From Parapedobacter sp035556095 (GTDB lineage: Bacteria > Bacteroidota > Bacteroidia > Sphingobacteriales > Sphingobacteriaceae): a stretch of 64,000 bases of DNA. The translations under genes and the position numbers were made by a program. Positions within the stretch are counted from its first letter, which is position 1. Every line of letters starts with the position of its first letter. Location of the stretch: NCBI RefSeq assembly GCF_035556095.1, contig NZ_DATMFT010000005.1, positions 261,832-325,831 of the forward strand, in the 5' to 3' direction. Shown one piece after another: positions 34,862-43,179 of the stretch. The notes beneath the pieces were generated by a model, which did no database searches, was not told the DNA's origin, and was given only the letters and a program-made list of their open reading frames with translations.

Positions 34862-36583
34862 TTAATATCCTACGGCCACATCGTCTCCCCGTGGGTCCGC
34901 ACCGCCTTGCAATGTGCCATCCGGCAACACCAAGATGGCATCTACCCGGCCGATGGCGCGCCTGGTTACCAATTTATAGCCGGTTGTTGTCAACGCATGG
35001 CGTACCGGTTTGCTGATTGCTTCCTTTTCCACGGCTACCTCATCAGGCAGCCATTGGTGGTGGAATCTTGGCGCCGACACCGCCTCCTGCATATCCATTT
35101 CAAAATCCACTACATTCAGAATGGTTTGAAACACGGATGTTATAATTGTAGATCCGCCAGGCGTACCCACAACCATAAACAATTGACCGTCTTTCTCGAG
35201 GATGGTCGGTGTCATCGAGCTCAGCATCCGCTTGCCTGGTTCGATGGCGTTGGCCTCACCACCTGTGAGTCCAAACATATTTGGTGCTCCGGGTTTTACG
35301 GAGAAATCGTCCATTTCATTGTTCAATAGAAACCCTGCACCTGCCACGACCACCTGTGAGCCGTATGATCCGTTAATGGTAGTGGTAATGGCTACCGCGT
35401 TCCCGTCTTCATCCACAATAGAAAAGTGGGTGGTTTCCTCGTGTTCCATCTGAGGGATCTCACCCGCATAAATATCACTGCTGAACGACGCATGGCGAAA
35501 ATTCAGGTTACGCATACGATCCGCGTTATAGGCCGAGTCGATGAGCATCGCATGCGGCACCTCATAATAATCTGGATCACCTAGATGGGTTGCACGGTCG
35601 GCATATACCCGCCGTTCCGCCTCAATCATCACACGCATCGTCGAATCACGTTGGAAGCCCCATTTTGGTATCGGAAACGCTTCTACCGACTTCAACATGG
35701 AAATCAGCGCAATACCACCACTGGATGGTGGCGGCATAGATACCACCCGGTATCCCCGGTACGTGGATTCTACGGGCACCCGCCACTTGGCTTCATAGTT
35801 CTTAAGATCATCGTAGCTGATTATACCGTTCCCATTCGCCATTTCTTCCACGATACGGTCCGCTGTTTCGCCTTCGTAAAAACCCGCTCTCCCCTGCTGG
35901 CTAATCAACGTTAGCGTATGTGCCAGATCGGGTTGAAACAACGTATCGCCGGCCACCCACTCGGTTGCTTTTACGAATGCCGTTCCCTGGGGGTTGTACT
36001 TTTCGAAGTCTTTTTTTCTGCCATTGAGCTCACGTGCTTGCATTTCTGTAATAGCAAACCCCTGCTGTGCTAAACGAATAGCCGGTTGCAGCAACATCGC
36101 CCAGTCCAGTTGGCCATACCGCGCGTGGGCTTTCACCATACCATCTACCGAGCCGGGAACACCCGAAGCCAACTGGCCGCGCAAACTCAGGTCCACAATC
36201 GGATTACCCTCATTGTCGAGGTACATATCAGCCGTTGCCGCCCCCGGTGCCGCTTCACGGAAGTCCAGCGAGGCGAACTCGCCTTTGGCACTTCGGTATA
36301 CCATGAAACCGCCGCCACCGATGTTGCCTGCGTTGGGATACACAACAGCTAGGGCAAACTGCACGGCTACGGCTGCATCCACAGCGTTGCCCCCATCTTT
36401 TAGCACTTGCAGGCCCACGGCAGAAGCCTCGGGGTGGGCGGTGACCACCGCGGCGTGTTCGTACGAAGCGGGCTGAACCCGATCACCAAGGGGGCTGCAC
36501 GATGTGGTGGCATTGCACACAGCGGCCGCAATCAGGACGCACACCCAGGTTCTGTGTTCGGTTCGTGTATACCACATGGTCAA
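34862..36583 (-). CDS. ggt: Gamma-glutamyltransferase
   Basis: Exported enzyme that hydrolyses or transfers the gamma-glutamyl group of glutathione-like peptides; it matures by self-cleavage. 573 residues. The N-terminus is a signal region ending in a cysteine-containing stretch (N-A-T-T-S-C-S-P), possibly a lipoprotein signal. The autoprocessing nucleophile is Thr385 in H-E-E-T-T-H-F-S-I-V-D; G-N-A-V-A-I-T-T-T-I-N follows. Large-subunit blocks G-G-N-A-V-D-A-A-V-A and N-I-G-G-G-G-F-M-V are present, and P-G-G-S-T-I-I at the end. The start overlaps the gpsA stop by four bases. Confidence 0.95.
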   Translation of the reverse strand: MTMWYTRTEHRTWVCVLIAAAVCNATTSCSPLGDRVQPASYEHAAVVTAHPEASAVGLQVLKDGGNAVDAAVAVQFALAVVYPNAGNIGGGGFMVYRSAKGEFASLDFREAAPGAATADMYLDNEGNPIVDLSLRGQLASGVPGSVDGMVKAHARYGQLDWAMLLQPAIRLAQQGFAITEMQARELNGRKKDFEKYNPQGTAFVKATEWVAGDTLFQPDLAHTLTLISQQGRAGFYEGETADRIVEEMANGNGIISYDDLKNYEAKWRVPVESTYRGYRVVSMPPPSSGGIALISMLKSVEAFPIPKWGFQRDSTMRVMIEAERRVYADRATHLGDPDYYEVPHAMLIDSAYNADRMRNLNFRHASFSSDIYAGEIPQMEHEETTHFSIVDEDGNAVAITTTINGSYGSQVVVAGAGFLLNNEMDDFSVKPGAPNMFGLTGGEANAIEPGKRMLSSMTPTILEKDGQLFMVVGTPGGSTIITSVFQTILNVVDFEMDMQEAVSAPRFHHQWLPDEVAVEKEAISKPVRHALTTTGYKLVTRRAIGRVDAILVLPDGTLQGGADPRGDDVAVGY

Positions 36584-37587
36584 GTTAATTTATCGGCTAA
36601 TATTTTCATTTCCGTTGCGGGCTGCTGGTGTTCATACAACACCCGGTACACAGTCTTACATATGGGCAGCTCGATCGCGTGCTTCCGGCAAATCTGTTCG
36701 ATGCAATTGGACGCATAATACCCCTCGGCAACCATGTTCATTTCCAATTGCGCGGACTTAACCGAATATCCTTTGCCGATCATGTTTCCAAAGGTACGAT
36801 TCCGGCTGAATTGTGAATACGCCGTCACCAATAAATCACCCAGGTAGACCGATTCTTTGATATCACGTGCTATCGGATGAACGGTATTGACGAAGCGTGC
36901 CATTTCATTGATGGCGTTAGACACCAATACCGCTTGAAAATTGTCCCCGAATCCGACGCCGCGGCACATGCCCACAGCCACCGCATAGATATTTTTGAGT
37001 ACCGCCGCATACTCCGTTCCGTAGATATCGTCCGAAACATTGGTTTTGATATACCGGGTACGTATCAATGCCGCTACAGCGCTCGCAGCGGCGACGTTTT
37101 GCGAAGCCACGGTAAGGTATGAAAGTTTTTCGAGCGCCACCTCCTCTGCATGGCATGGGCCGCCGATCACAACGATGTTGTCGATGGGTATATCGAGTTG
37201 TTCCTGAAGGTAATCACCTACGATCCGGTTTTCATCGGGTACGATTCCCTTGATGGCAGACACGATGACCTTACCACGGAGCATCGCCGGTGTGATACCA
37301 TGCAATGCTTCTTTCAAAAATGCCGCAGGTGTGTTCAATATTAAGATATCCGCCTGCTCAACGACTGCCCGTACGTCTACGTGGATATGGCGTTTGGGAA
37401 TTTTCACGGTTACCGCGCTCAGGTAGTTCGGATTGTGTTTGTACGTGCGGATATAGTCAGCCGTTTGCCGGTTGCGCACCCACCAATGTATCGATTTGTC
37501 CGTTTCGTTATCCCCCAGCATTTTCACCATAGCTGTTGCCCAACTTCCACTCCCTATAACCCCTACCGCTTGCTTTTTAGATTCCAT
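36580..37587 (-). CDS. gpsA: NAD(P)-dependent glycerol-3-phosphate dehydrogenase
   Basis: Reduces dihydroxyacetone phosphate to sn-glycerol 3-phosphate for phospholipid synthesis. 335 residues. Rossmann motif V-G-V-I-G-S-G-S-W-A-T-A-M; signature V-S-A-I-K-G-I-V-P-D and G-G-P-C-H-A-E-E-V-A, then Y-G-T-E-Y-A-A-V-L-K-N-I-Y-A-V-A-V-G with the catalytic Lys. First gene of a minus-strand run that continues with ggt (four-base overlap), hemF and the two M16 genes. The tRNA-Arg gene lies upstream on the same strand, separated by its terminator. Confidence 0.96.
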   Translation of the reverse strand: MESKKQAVGVIGSGSWATAMVKMLGDNETDKSIHWWVRNRQTADYIRTYKHNPNYLSAVTVKIPKRHIHVDVRAVVEQADILILNTPAAFLKEALHGITPAMLRGKVIVSAIKGIVPDENRIVGDYLQEQLDIPIDNIVVIGGPCHAEEVALEKLSYLTVASQNVAAASAVAALIRTRYIKTNVSDDIYGTEYAAVLKNIYAVAVGMCRGVGFGDNFQAVLVSNAINEMARFVNTVHPIARDIKESVYLGDLLVTAYSQFSRNRTFGNMIGKGYSVKSAQLEMNMVAEGYYASNCIEQICRKHAIELPICKTVYRVLYEHQQPATEMKILADKLT

Positions 37588-37638
37588 GAGCTCGTATTAT
37601 CCAATTGCGGCGATTTGCTTCGATCGCCGATCATTAAC

Positions 37639-37672
37639 AAAAAAAAGCCCCTCAATTCGACATCAAGAGGCT
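37639..37672 (-). terminator. Terminator after tRNA-Arg
   Basis: On the minus strand an imperfect stem (AGCCTCTTGA with a right arm ending GAGGGGCT) is followed by a run of at least eight T, immediately 3' of tRNA-Arg and before gpsA. Confidence 0.75.
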
Positions 37673-37675
37673 CCG

Positions 37676-37752
37676 TGGTACGCCAATCAGGATTCGAACC
37701 TGAGACCGACGGTTTAGAAAACCGTTGCTCTATCCAGCTGAGCTATTGGCGC
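37676..37752 (-). tRNA. tRNA-Arg (TCT), CCA encoded
   Basis: Cloverleaf on the minus strand: acceptor GCGCCAA with TTGGCGT (one G-U pair), D-arm AGCTCAGCTGGATAGAGC, anticodon stem ACGGT/ACCGT with loop TTTCTAA (anticodon TCT), T-loop TTCGAAT. The 3' A-CCA is encoded in the DNA. Confidence 0.97.
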
Positions 37753-37767
37753 ATCCAATTTCCGGTG

Positions 37768-37775
37768 CAAATTTA
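37768..37775 (-). promoter_or_regulatory. Promoter -7 box for tRNA-Arg
   Basis: On the minus strand TAAATTTG matches TAnnTTTG, 16 bp upstream of the tRNA, with a TTTA at the -33 position about 19 bp further on. Confidence 0.55.
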
Positions 37776-37822
37776 GTTAAAATTGTGAGAATAGTAAACT
37801 ATAATTGCGGCTGCCACCCGTG

Positions 37823-40228
37823 TCAGTATACCCGACCGTACTTCCGCTTGCGCGCCTGGTGTTGGCCTATCGCGGCCAGCAGCAGCAGTACACAGGGCAG
37901 CGCTACGTTGACCGACTGCCAAAACACCCGCTCCTCTTGTACTTTAATTCCATTCAATAGGCGCAATTTCAGCTCCTTTGCGCGCAGATCTATAATGGCT
38001 CCATCGTCGATGAGGTAATCCACTGCGTTCAGGAGAAACGCTTTATTGCCGTATTGCTGCTCAGTATACCGGTCCCATCCGAGCGGATAGGGCGACCCGT
38101 CGGTTTGGCTGATCTGGCTGCTGAACACATCGCCATCCGCAATGGCAATCATCTTGGCATACTTGCCTAACCGCGGTGTGACCGCCCCTTCCGGAATCCC
38201 CTCGGGGATCGGCCGATCGGCAAACACGGAAGGAAACTCACCCGCCAACAACGCCGCCACGGGGTGTGGTTGGTCCCTAAATGCTGTCGGATCCGGCTGC
38301 TCGGCAGCCATCTGCAAAGATAAGGTAACGGGCACAGGTAATACGCGTGAGAAAGGCGAAGAAGCGAGCAGGATGGTCTTCGTTATTCCGGGCACGGCAA
38401 TGGTGTCAAGCGTGCCGGCGAACTCGCTACGTATGCCATCAAGGTTCTTTACAATGGGTTGGTTGCTATTAGGCACAAAAACCGGGTAGAATGGCCAAGA
38501 TGCCAGTTCGATAGCCGATTGGTTTGCTGCGCCCCCTACGGTGAGCGGTATCTTGGCGCTGTTCAGGTCAGCAACGAGGTTGTAGTTGAACCGTATACCA
38601 TATGTAAATAGCAGGTCGTCGATATGGAGTTGCCTTGCCACGGCGGTCTGCCGTCCATCGGAACGCAAGCTATCCAAATGGGCATCCAACTGGTCAATGG
38701 CCCAGAGCATACTGCCCCCTCCCATCAGGTAGTGGTTTATTTTGTATTTTTCCACTTCAGAGAATGGTTCCGTCGGCTTCGCGATGATCAGCACATCCAA
38801 TTTGCTAAGCCCTTCCATCGTGATGCTGTCTAAATTGACAAACCCCACTTGATAGCTGTTCATCAAGCTCTGGATCGCATCGTATAACACGAGGTTGTCC
38901 GGTTCGCCATGTCCTTCGGTAAATCCAATGAGTGGCCGACCGCCGTCGGCAGCTTTTCGGATGGCAGAAACCAGGCTATATTCAAGGTTTTGAATGGAAT
39001 TATTCAGTGCCGTCTCATGCGATTGATTCATTCGGCTTTGCAACAGGTTTACCGGAATATCCGTATCGCCACACGTTACCAAGGCAGCCGGATACACCAG
39101 CCGTTGCGAGAGCCCTACCGCTGTGCGCACATTGAGGTTAGTCGGCATCACGCCGTGTTCGGCGAGCACTTCGGTGTTTTCGCGCTGCTGCTGCGCACTG
39201 CCATCCAGGGGGTTGACGACCGTAAAGCTCAGCCTTCTGGAGGAATACCCTTTCAAATCCCGTAGCATATCGGTCGTCGCACGTTTCAGTCGCTCAAAAC
39301 CGGCAGGTAAATCGCCATCCAACAGCACCGTGACATGGACCGGCACTTGGAGTTCCTTTACCGTTTTTACTGAAATAGGTGAAAGGGTAAACCGTTTATC
39401 TGCCGTGAAGTCTATCCGGCCGAAAATCCATGAGGCGAACACGTTAACCAAGGCTACACAAGCAACAACCGTAAGTACACGCAATGCAATCGTCTTCATC
39501 TGCCATCGGTCGCGTAGCAACCACAGGTGTGCCGCTGCTAGAAAAACAAACACCAAGCTGACGAAGTAAACGAGGTCGCGGCTATCCAATACCCCCCGAC
39601 TGATCGCATCGAAGTGGAATTGGATACCCAATGATGCGATGTGGTAGGCTATGGTAGAGAACGCCGCCAATCCGCTTAGCGATTCGAACGCATAGAAAAG
39701 TAAAAAGCAACCAAACAAGGCAACAAGAAACGCTACGATTACATTCCGGCATAGCGCTGAAGCGAAAACACCTATCGCGCAAAAAGCAGCGCCCAATAGA
39801 AACAGCCCGATGTAGGAGCCGATAATCCCGCCTGTGTCAACGTTACCCACCGGCGTAGCAAGTTGGTATACGGAAATGTAATAAACGGCGGTAGGTATCA
39901 ACGCCAGTAACACAATGGTAAGGCTGCCCAAGAACTTACCCAATAAAATATGGTGCATCCGTATCGGCCGGGTAAGCAGGAGTTGCCAAGTCCCTTCATT
40001 TCGCTCCCCTGCGATACTCCGCATGGTAATGGCCGGGATTAAAAACATGAAGAGATAAGGGCTCAACTGGAAAAAATCATCAAGCGAAGCATAGCCATGG
40101 GCCAGTATGCTGGTATCCGGAAACACCCACATTAAAAGGCCGGTTGCAAACAAAAATAAACCTATTGCCAGGTAGCCGATCAATGAATTGAAAAAAGTAG
40201 CAATTTCTTTTTTATAGATGCTGCGCAA
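37823..40228 (-). CDS. GldF-GldG fusion: ABC permease plus auxiliary protein
   Basis: About 801 residues from a TTG start at 40228 (R-S-I-Y-K-K-E-I-A-T-F-F-N-S-L-I-G-Y, the GldF N-terminus); the frame stays open to 40279 but the extra 17 residues have no family counterpart. The first 240 residues are a six-helix ABC-2 permease (GldF), with A-G-E-R-N-E-G-T-W-Q-L-L-L-T-R-P after helix two. A further helix leads into a GldG-like domain (F-T-A-D-K-R-F-T-L-S-P-I-S-V-K and G-F-T-E-G-H-G-E-P), and a last helix lies at the C-terminus. Together with GldA ATPase these form a transporter linked to gliding in Flavobacterium, but homologues occur in non-gliders. No gldA is adjacent. Confidence 0.9.
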   Translation of the reverse strand: MRSIYKKEIATFFNSLIGYLAIGLFLFATGLLMWVFPDTSILAHGYASLDDFFQLSPYLFMFLIPAITMRSIAGERNEGTWQLLLTRPIRMHHILLGKFLGSLTIVLLALIPTAVYYISVYQLATPVGNVDTGGIIGSYIGLFLLGAAFCAIGVFASALCRNVIVAFLVALFGCFLLFYAFESLSGLAAFSTIAYHIASLGIQFHFDAISRGVLDSRDLVYFVSLVFVFLAAAHLWLLRDRWQMKTIALRVLTVVACVALVNVFASWIFGRIDFTADKRFTLSPISVKTVKELQVPVHVTVLLDGDLPAGFERLKRATTDMLRDLKGYSSRRLSFTVVNPLDGSAQQQRENTEVLAEHGVMPTNLNVRTAVGLSQRLVYPAALVTCGDTDIPVNLLQSRMNQSHETALNNSIQNLEYSLVSAIRKAADGGRPLIGFTEGHGEPDNLVLYDAIQSLMNSYQVGFVNLDSITMEGLSKLDVLIIAKPTEPFSEVEKYKINHYLMGGGSMLWAIDQLDAHLDSLRSDGRQTAVARQLHIDDLLFTYGIRFNYNLVADLNSAKIPLTVGGAANQSAIELASWPFYPVFVPNSNQPIVKNLDGIRSEFAGTLDTIAVPGITKTILLASSPFSRVLPVPVTLSLQMAAEQPDPTAFRDQPHPVAALLAGEFPSVFADRPIPEGIPEGAVTPRLGKYAKMIAIADGDVFSSQISQTDGSPYPLGWDRYTEQQYGNKAFLLNAVDYLIDDGAIIDLRAKELKLRLLNGIKVQEERVFWQSVNVALPCVLLLLAAIGQHQARKRKYGRVY

Positions 40229-40376
40229 ACCATTTAACTTTTGATGGTTCGAAAATAGGAAAACAAGGCGACATCGCAAACAAGTCTGTCAAACCGGCCA
40301 CACGCACCATTAAGTTTAATTGCGTTATTTATATCCGCCTGATAATGTAGCCATTGCTGAAAAAAGCACAATTGAA

Positions 40377-40407
40377 TTTGCAAAATGTGCAAGAGTTTGT
40401 ACTTTTG
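40377..40407 (+). promoter_or_regulatory. Consensus Bacteroidota promoter of tRNA-Ser
   Basis: TTTG at 40377-40380, exactly 19 bp, then TACTTTTG at 40400-40407. This is a perfect match to TTTG-N19-TAnnTTTG, five bases before the tRNA. Confidence 0.85.
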
Positions 40408-40411
40408 CGCC

Positions 40412-40499
40412 GGAGAGTTGGCAGAGTGGTCGAATGCGGCGGTCTTGAAAACCGTTGACTGTTAAAGGTCCGGGGGTTCGAATCCCTCACTCTCCGCCA
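40412..40499 (+). tRNA. tRNA-Ser (TGA), CCA encoded
   Basis: 88 bases including CCA. Acceptor GGAGAGT/ACTCTCC, long variable arm typical of serine tRNA, anticodon loop CTTGAAA with TGA, T-loop TTCGAAT. The 3' part is partly repeated at 40554-40565 and again at 42778-42810, and the tRNA forms the left border of an AT-rich segment. Confidence 0.97.
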
Positions 40500-40552
40500 C
40501 TCAAAATGAAGCCCGGCAATAGCCGGGTTTTTCTGTTTAACAAGCGAGCCAA
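40474..40552. repeat. tRNA-Ser 3' end plus terminator, copy 1 of a direct repeat
   Basis: The last 25 bases of the tRNA and the following DNA recur at 42778-42864. The 38 bases at 40503-40540 are identical to 42813-42850. A hairpin made of tRNA acceptor sequence (ACTCTCC-AC-GGAGAGT, 40559-40574) follows. The remainder of the gap up to the AraC gene (40575-40789) is AT-rich and shows no gene. Confidence 0.7.
40509..40532 (+). terminator. Terminator of tRNA-Ser
   Basis: GCCCGGC, a four-base AATA loop and GCCGGG followed by TTTTT. The same structure is repeated at 42821-42842. Confidence 0.8.
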
Positions 40553-40789
40553 GCCCTCACTCTCCACGGAGAGTGGCTTCCCCAATAAGCCCCCTCTTTT
40601 TTTCGTAAACACACAACCGTTTCTCTTTCATTTTCAATTAGTTATTCGAAATATAAACTGCAGAGATAGACATATCAAATAAGAAGCGAAAAGGCACCTA
40701 TTCTTAAATTTCTATCTTTGTTGTAGAATTTCAATGGGTTGGCCATTTGGTTATATGGACATTACCTAACTATTAAATTCTAATCAGAA

Positions 40790-41524
40790 ATGGAGTACAT
40801 AAAAACAACACCTTACAAAGAATTAGAACCTTTTATTAATTTCTATTGGGAACTGAAAGGAAGTGAACTAGGCGGACAATGGGAGCGGGTTTTTCCTGAT
40901 GGCTGTGCAGGTGTAGTAATGAGTTTAGGAGACAATTGTTTAACAGACAACGGTTCGGTCTCTATGGAATTTGGAAAAACTTACGTAGTTGGCGCAATGA
41001 CTTCATTCAAAGATAGTTTTATTGACAGTGATACATATTTATTGGGTGTGTGTTTTAAGCCTGCAACTTTCACTAATTTTTATGACTATGTCTCCCAACA
41101 TGTATTAACTAATGACACTGTTGAGTTTGAAAAATCCAGTTCATTTAAAGTTGATAAAATCCTTCGCAACCCATTCGATTATCTCAACCGATTTTTTTCG
41201 GACAGAATAAAAAACAAGACCAAACAATTACAGGCAGTCATTAATGATATACATTCAGCAAACGGACAAATTAGTGTCTACGACCTGTCGAAACGACATT
41301 TTACAACTGTAAGACAATTAGAACGGAGTTTTAAGAAGAACATTGGGGTATCACCCAAAGAATACTCGAATATTATTCGTTTTCAAAATGCTTTGAGCAT
41401 AATTAGAAATTCAGATGAAAATCGGAGCTTATTGGATATTGCATTTGAGTGTGGCTATTATGACCATTCGCACCTAATCCATGATATTAAGAGGAACACA
41501 GGGTTGGTTCCTTCACAAATTTAA
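40790..41524 (+). CDS. AraC-family transcriptional regulator
   Basis: 244 residues. The N-terminal half (L-E-P-F-I-N-F-Y-W-E-L-K-G, then V-F-P-D-G-C-A-G-V-V-M-S-L-G-D) is the sensor type found in many Bacteroidota AraC proteins; the C-terminal half has the paired helix-turn-helix (Y-D-L-S-K-R-H-F-T-T-V-R-Q-L-E-R-S-F-K-K-N-I-G-V-S-P-K-E-Y and L-L-D-I-A-F-E-C-G-Y-Y-D-H-S-H-L). Codons are visibly AT-rich compared with the genes before the tRNA, in line with acquisition. The DHFR-like gene follows 72 bp later and may be its target. Confidence 0.92.
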   Translation: MEYIKTTPYKELEPFINFYWELKGSELGGQWERVFPDGCAGVVMSLGDNCLTDNGSVSMEFGKTYVVGAMTSFKDSFIDSDTYLLGVCFKPATFTNFYDYVSQHVLTNDTVEFEKSSSFKVDKILRNPFDYLNRFFSDRIKNKTKQLQAVINDIHSANGQISVYDLSKRHFTTVRQLERSFKKNIGVSPKEYSNIIRFQNALSIIRNSDENRSLLDIAFECGYYDHSHLIHDIKRNTGLVPSQI

Positions 41525-41596
41525 TTTTGTCGCATTTTTCCAAAGCATCAGTATTTGTCTAAGACTAATTTTGTAGAATATTAAAATTTAAGACAA

Positions 41597-42130
41597 ATGC
41601 GTAAAATATCACTTTTCATTGCAATGAGCTTAGACGGTTACATCGCAAAACCGAACGACGACCTCAGTTTCTTAAACCTTGTACAAAGGGAAGGCGAAGA
41701 TTATGGCTACGGCAAATTTACTGACAGCATCGACACTTTGATTATTGGTAGGAAGACGTATGATTACGTGCTCAAGAATGTCGGCGTTTCCCATTATGAC
41801 AACGGGCAGAGGGATGTATATGTTGTCACAAGAAACCAAAGACCAAAGATAGGCAGGACAACCTTTTTCACCGGAAGTCTGCCTGATTTGGTCAAAAAAT
41901 TGAAGTCTGAAGATGGAAAAAACATTTATTGTGATGGTGGAGCGGAAGTAATCAATGAATTATTGAAGCACGACCTCATCGACGAATTTATCATTTCGGT
42001 TATACCGGTTTTGTTGGGCGAAGGCACAAGGCTATTTAAAGATGGGCGACCGGAACAACAACTCGAATTCGCGCAGGTGGAAACATTTGACACAGGATTA
42101 ACCCAGTTGCATTACAAGAAAAAACAGTGA
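41597..42130 (+). CDS. RibD/dihydrofolate-reductase-like protein
   Basis: 177 residues of the RibD C-terminal / DHFR-like fold: I-S-L-F-I-A-M-S-L-D-G-Y-I-A at the N-terminus, D-T-L-I-I-G-R-K-T-Y-D, then I-Y-C-D-G-G-A-E-V-I-N-E-L-L and P-V-L-L-G-E-G-T-R-L-F. The N-terminal S-L-D-G-Y-I-A segment is that of the YyaP/YwjB group, not of true folate reductases. The substrate is unknown; reduction of a pterin-like or flavin-precursor molecule is possible. It follows the AraC regulator, a pair often seen together on small mobile segments. Confidence 0.88.
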   Translation: MRKISLFIAMSLDGYIAKPNDDLSFLNLVQREGEDYGYGKFTDSIDTLIIGRKTYDYVLKNVGVSHYDNGQRDVYVVTRNQRPKIGRTTFFTGSLPDLVKKLKSEDGKNIYCDGGAEVINELLKHDLIDEFIISVIPVLLGEGTRLFKDGRPEQQLEFAQVETFDTGLTQLHYKKKQ

Positions 42131-42237
42131 GCCGTTAACTGGTACTCTTGTCCACAATTGTTTGAAAATGATCACACAAATGACTTCACATTAAGCAATA
42201 ACAATTTTTTCTATACAAAATTTAGTATTTTTGTATT

Positions 42238-42441
42238 ATGGATACCATACTTATTCGTCCAAAGAACAAAACACAGCTGGAGGCTATTAAAGCTTTTGCT
42301 AAGGCATTGAAGATGGATTTTGAAACTAATGCTTCAGAAAGTCCGTATGATCCGGAGTTTGTCAAGAAAATTCTCGACGGCCGGGAAGATGTCAAAAATG
42401 GCAAGGGAGTTAAAATTGCCCTAGAAGACTTATGGAAGTAA
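42238..42441 (+). CDS. Antitoxin of a YoeB-type toxin-antitoxin pair (DUF2683-like)
   Basis: 67 residues. The N-terminal stretch I-L-I-R-P-K-N-K-T-Q-L-E-A-I-K-A-F-A-K-A-L-K-M-D-F-E is that of the DUF2683-type antitoxins of Bacteroidota; the second half (Y-D-P-E-F-V-K-K-I-L-D-G-R-E-D) would wrap the toxin. The gene overlaps the toxin gene by 10 bases, typical of translational coupling. Autoregulation is expected but no operator is evident. Confidence 0.85.
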   Translation: MDTILIRPKNKTQLEAIKAFAKALKMDFETNASESPYDPEFVKKILDGREDVKNGKGVKIALEDLWK

Positions 42442-42707
42442 TCTATACTCCGCAGGCAGTTGAAGATTTGAACTACTGGAAAAAGTCTGGAAACAAAGCC
42501 ATTCAAAAGAAAATACAACAACTTATCCTCGCCATTATAGAAAATCCATTTGAGGGAATTGGTAAACCTGAACCCTTGAAACACCAACTGTCCGGTTCCT
42601 GGTCAAGGCGGATCAATCGTGAACATCGCATAGTTTATGAAATTTACAATGATCATACCGTAGTGATTCTTGAAATCCAGTCACTCCGCGGCCACTACCT
42701 GAAATAA
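42432..42707 (+). CDS. Txe/YoeB-family mRNA-cleaving toxin
   Basis: 91 residues, standard YoeB length. The catalytic region is preserved: P-L-K-H-Q-L-S-G-S-W-S-R-R-I-N-R-E-H-R-I-V-Y-E, with Arg and His near the end (S-L-R-G-H-Y). YoeB proteins cleave mRNA at the ribosomal A site. It lies in the AT-rich segment bounded by the tRNA-Ser repeat and ends about 70 bp before the second repeat copy. Confidence 0.92.
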   Translation: MEVIYTPQAVEDLNYWKKSGNKAIQKKIQQLILAIIENPFEGIGKPEPLKHQLSGSWSRRINREHRIVYEIYNDHTVVILEIQSLRGHYLK

Positions 42708-42777
42708 CTATTGCACGCCATATCGTTGATGATATTTGTGGCATATTGACCTTCAAAAAGCATCAATAATTGAACAA

Positions 42778-42864
42778 GGGGTTCGACTGTAATCCCTGAC
42801 ACTCCGCCACCCAAAATGAAGCCCGGCAATAGCCGGGTTTTTCTGTTTAAAGAGGCGAGCCAAG
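42778..42864. repeat. Damaged tRNA-Ser 3' end plus terminator, copy 2
   Basis: Reads GGGTTCGA, a four-base insertion, then AATCCCTGACACTCCGCCA, resembling the T-arm and acceptor of tRNA-Ser with changes. After that 38 bases (42813-42850) are identical to copy 1. It looks like the far attachment site of an integrated segment, or a duplicated tRNA tail. Confidence 0.65.
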
Positions 42865-42930
42865 CGTGCTTGAGCGAAGCCAGTTAAACAGAAAAAGGAA
42901 TGAGCGTAGCGAATGGCTTCATTTTGGGTG
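42808..42930. repeat. Large nested inverted repeat
   Basis: Outer arms of 16 bp (42808-42823 and 42915-42930) are exact reverse complements, as are inner arms of 13 bp (42838-42850 and 42884-42896). Between them lies the tRNA terminator hairpin and the repeated word GAGCG(T/A)AGC(G). The rest of the gap 42931-43144 contains no gene that I can support. Confidence 0.65.
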
Positions 42931-43144
42931 AAGCCCCCCTCTCGGGATGGCTGCGGCCTTTGCATGTGGGGATTGAGCAACGCAGCCAATCCCTGTGCAA
43001 CAAGGGCAAGATGTATTGAAGTTGGCTACGGATGATGAGTTGGGAAGAAAATTGCAGGATTTGGAATTATTATAAGACGGTTAGTTTCGAACGTAAGCAT
43101 TGATGTGGTACAAATGCCTATTGAGCGTATACGAATTTCTATTA

Positions 43145-43176
43145 TTTGTATTTGAGAGACAGTTTATCTAAATTTG
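43145..43176 (+). promoter_or_regulatory. Promoter of the antitoxin-like gene
   Basis: TTTG at 43145-43148, a 20-bp spacer and TAAATTTG at 43169-43176. The box ends only three bases before the ATG at 43180, implying a leaderless or nearly leaderless message. Confidence 0.5.
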
Positions 43177-43179
43177 TAT

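Noticed and set aside
42753..42989. 78-codon minus-strand frame over the nested inverted repeat
   Set aside because: Composed of the tRNA trailer repeats and therefore unlikely to be translated.
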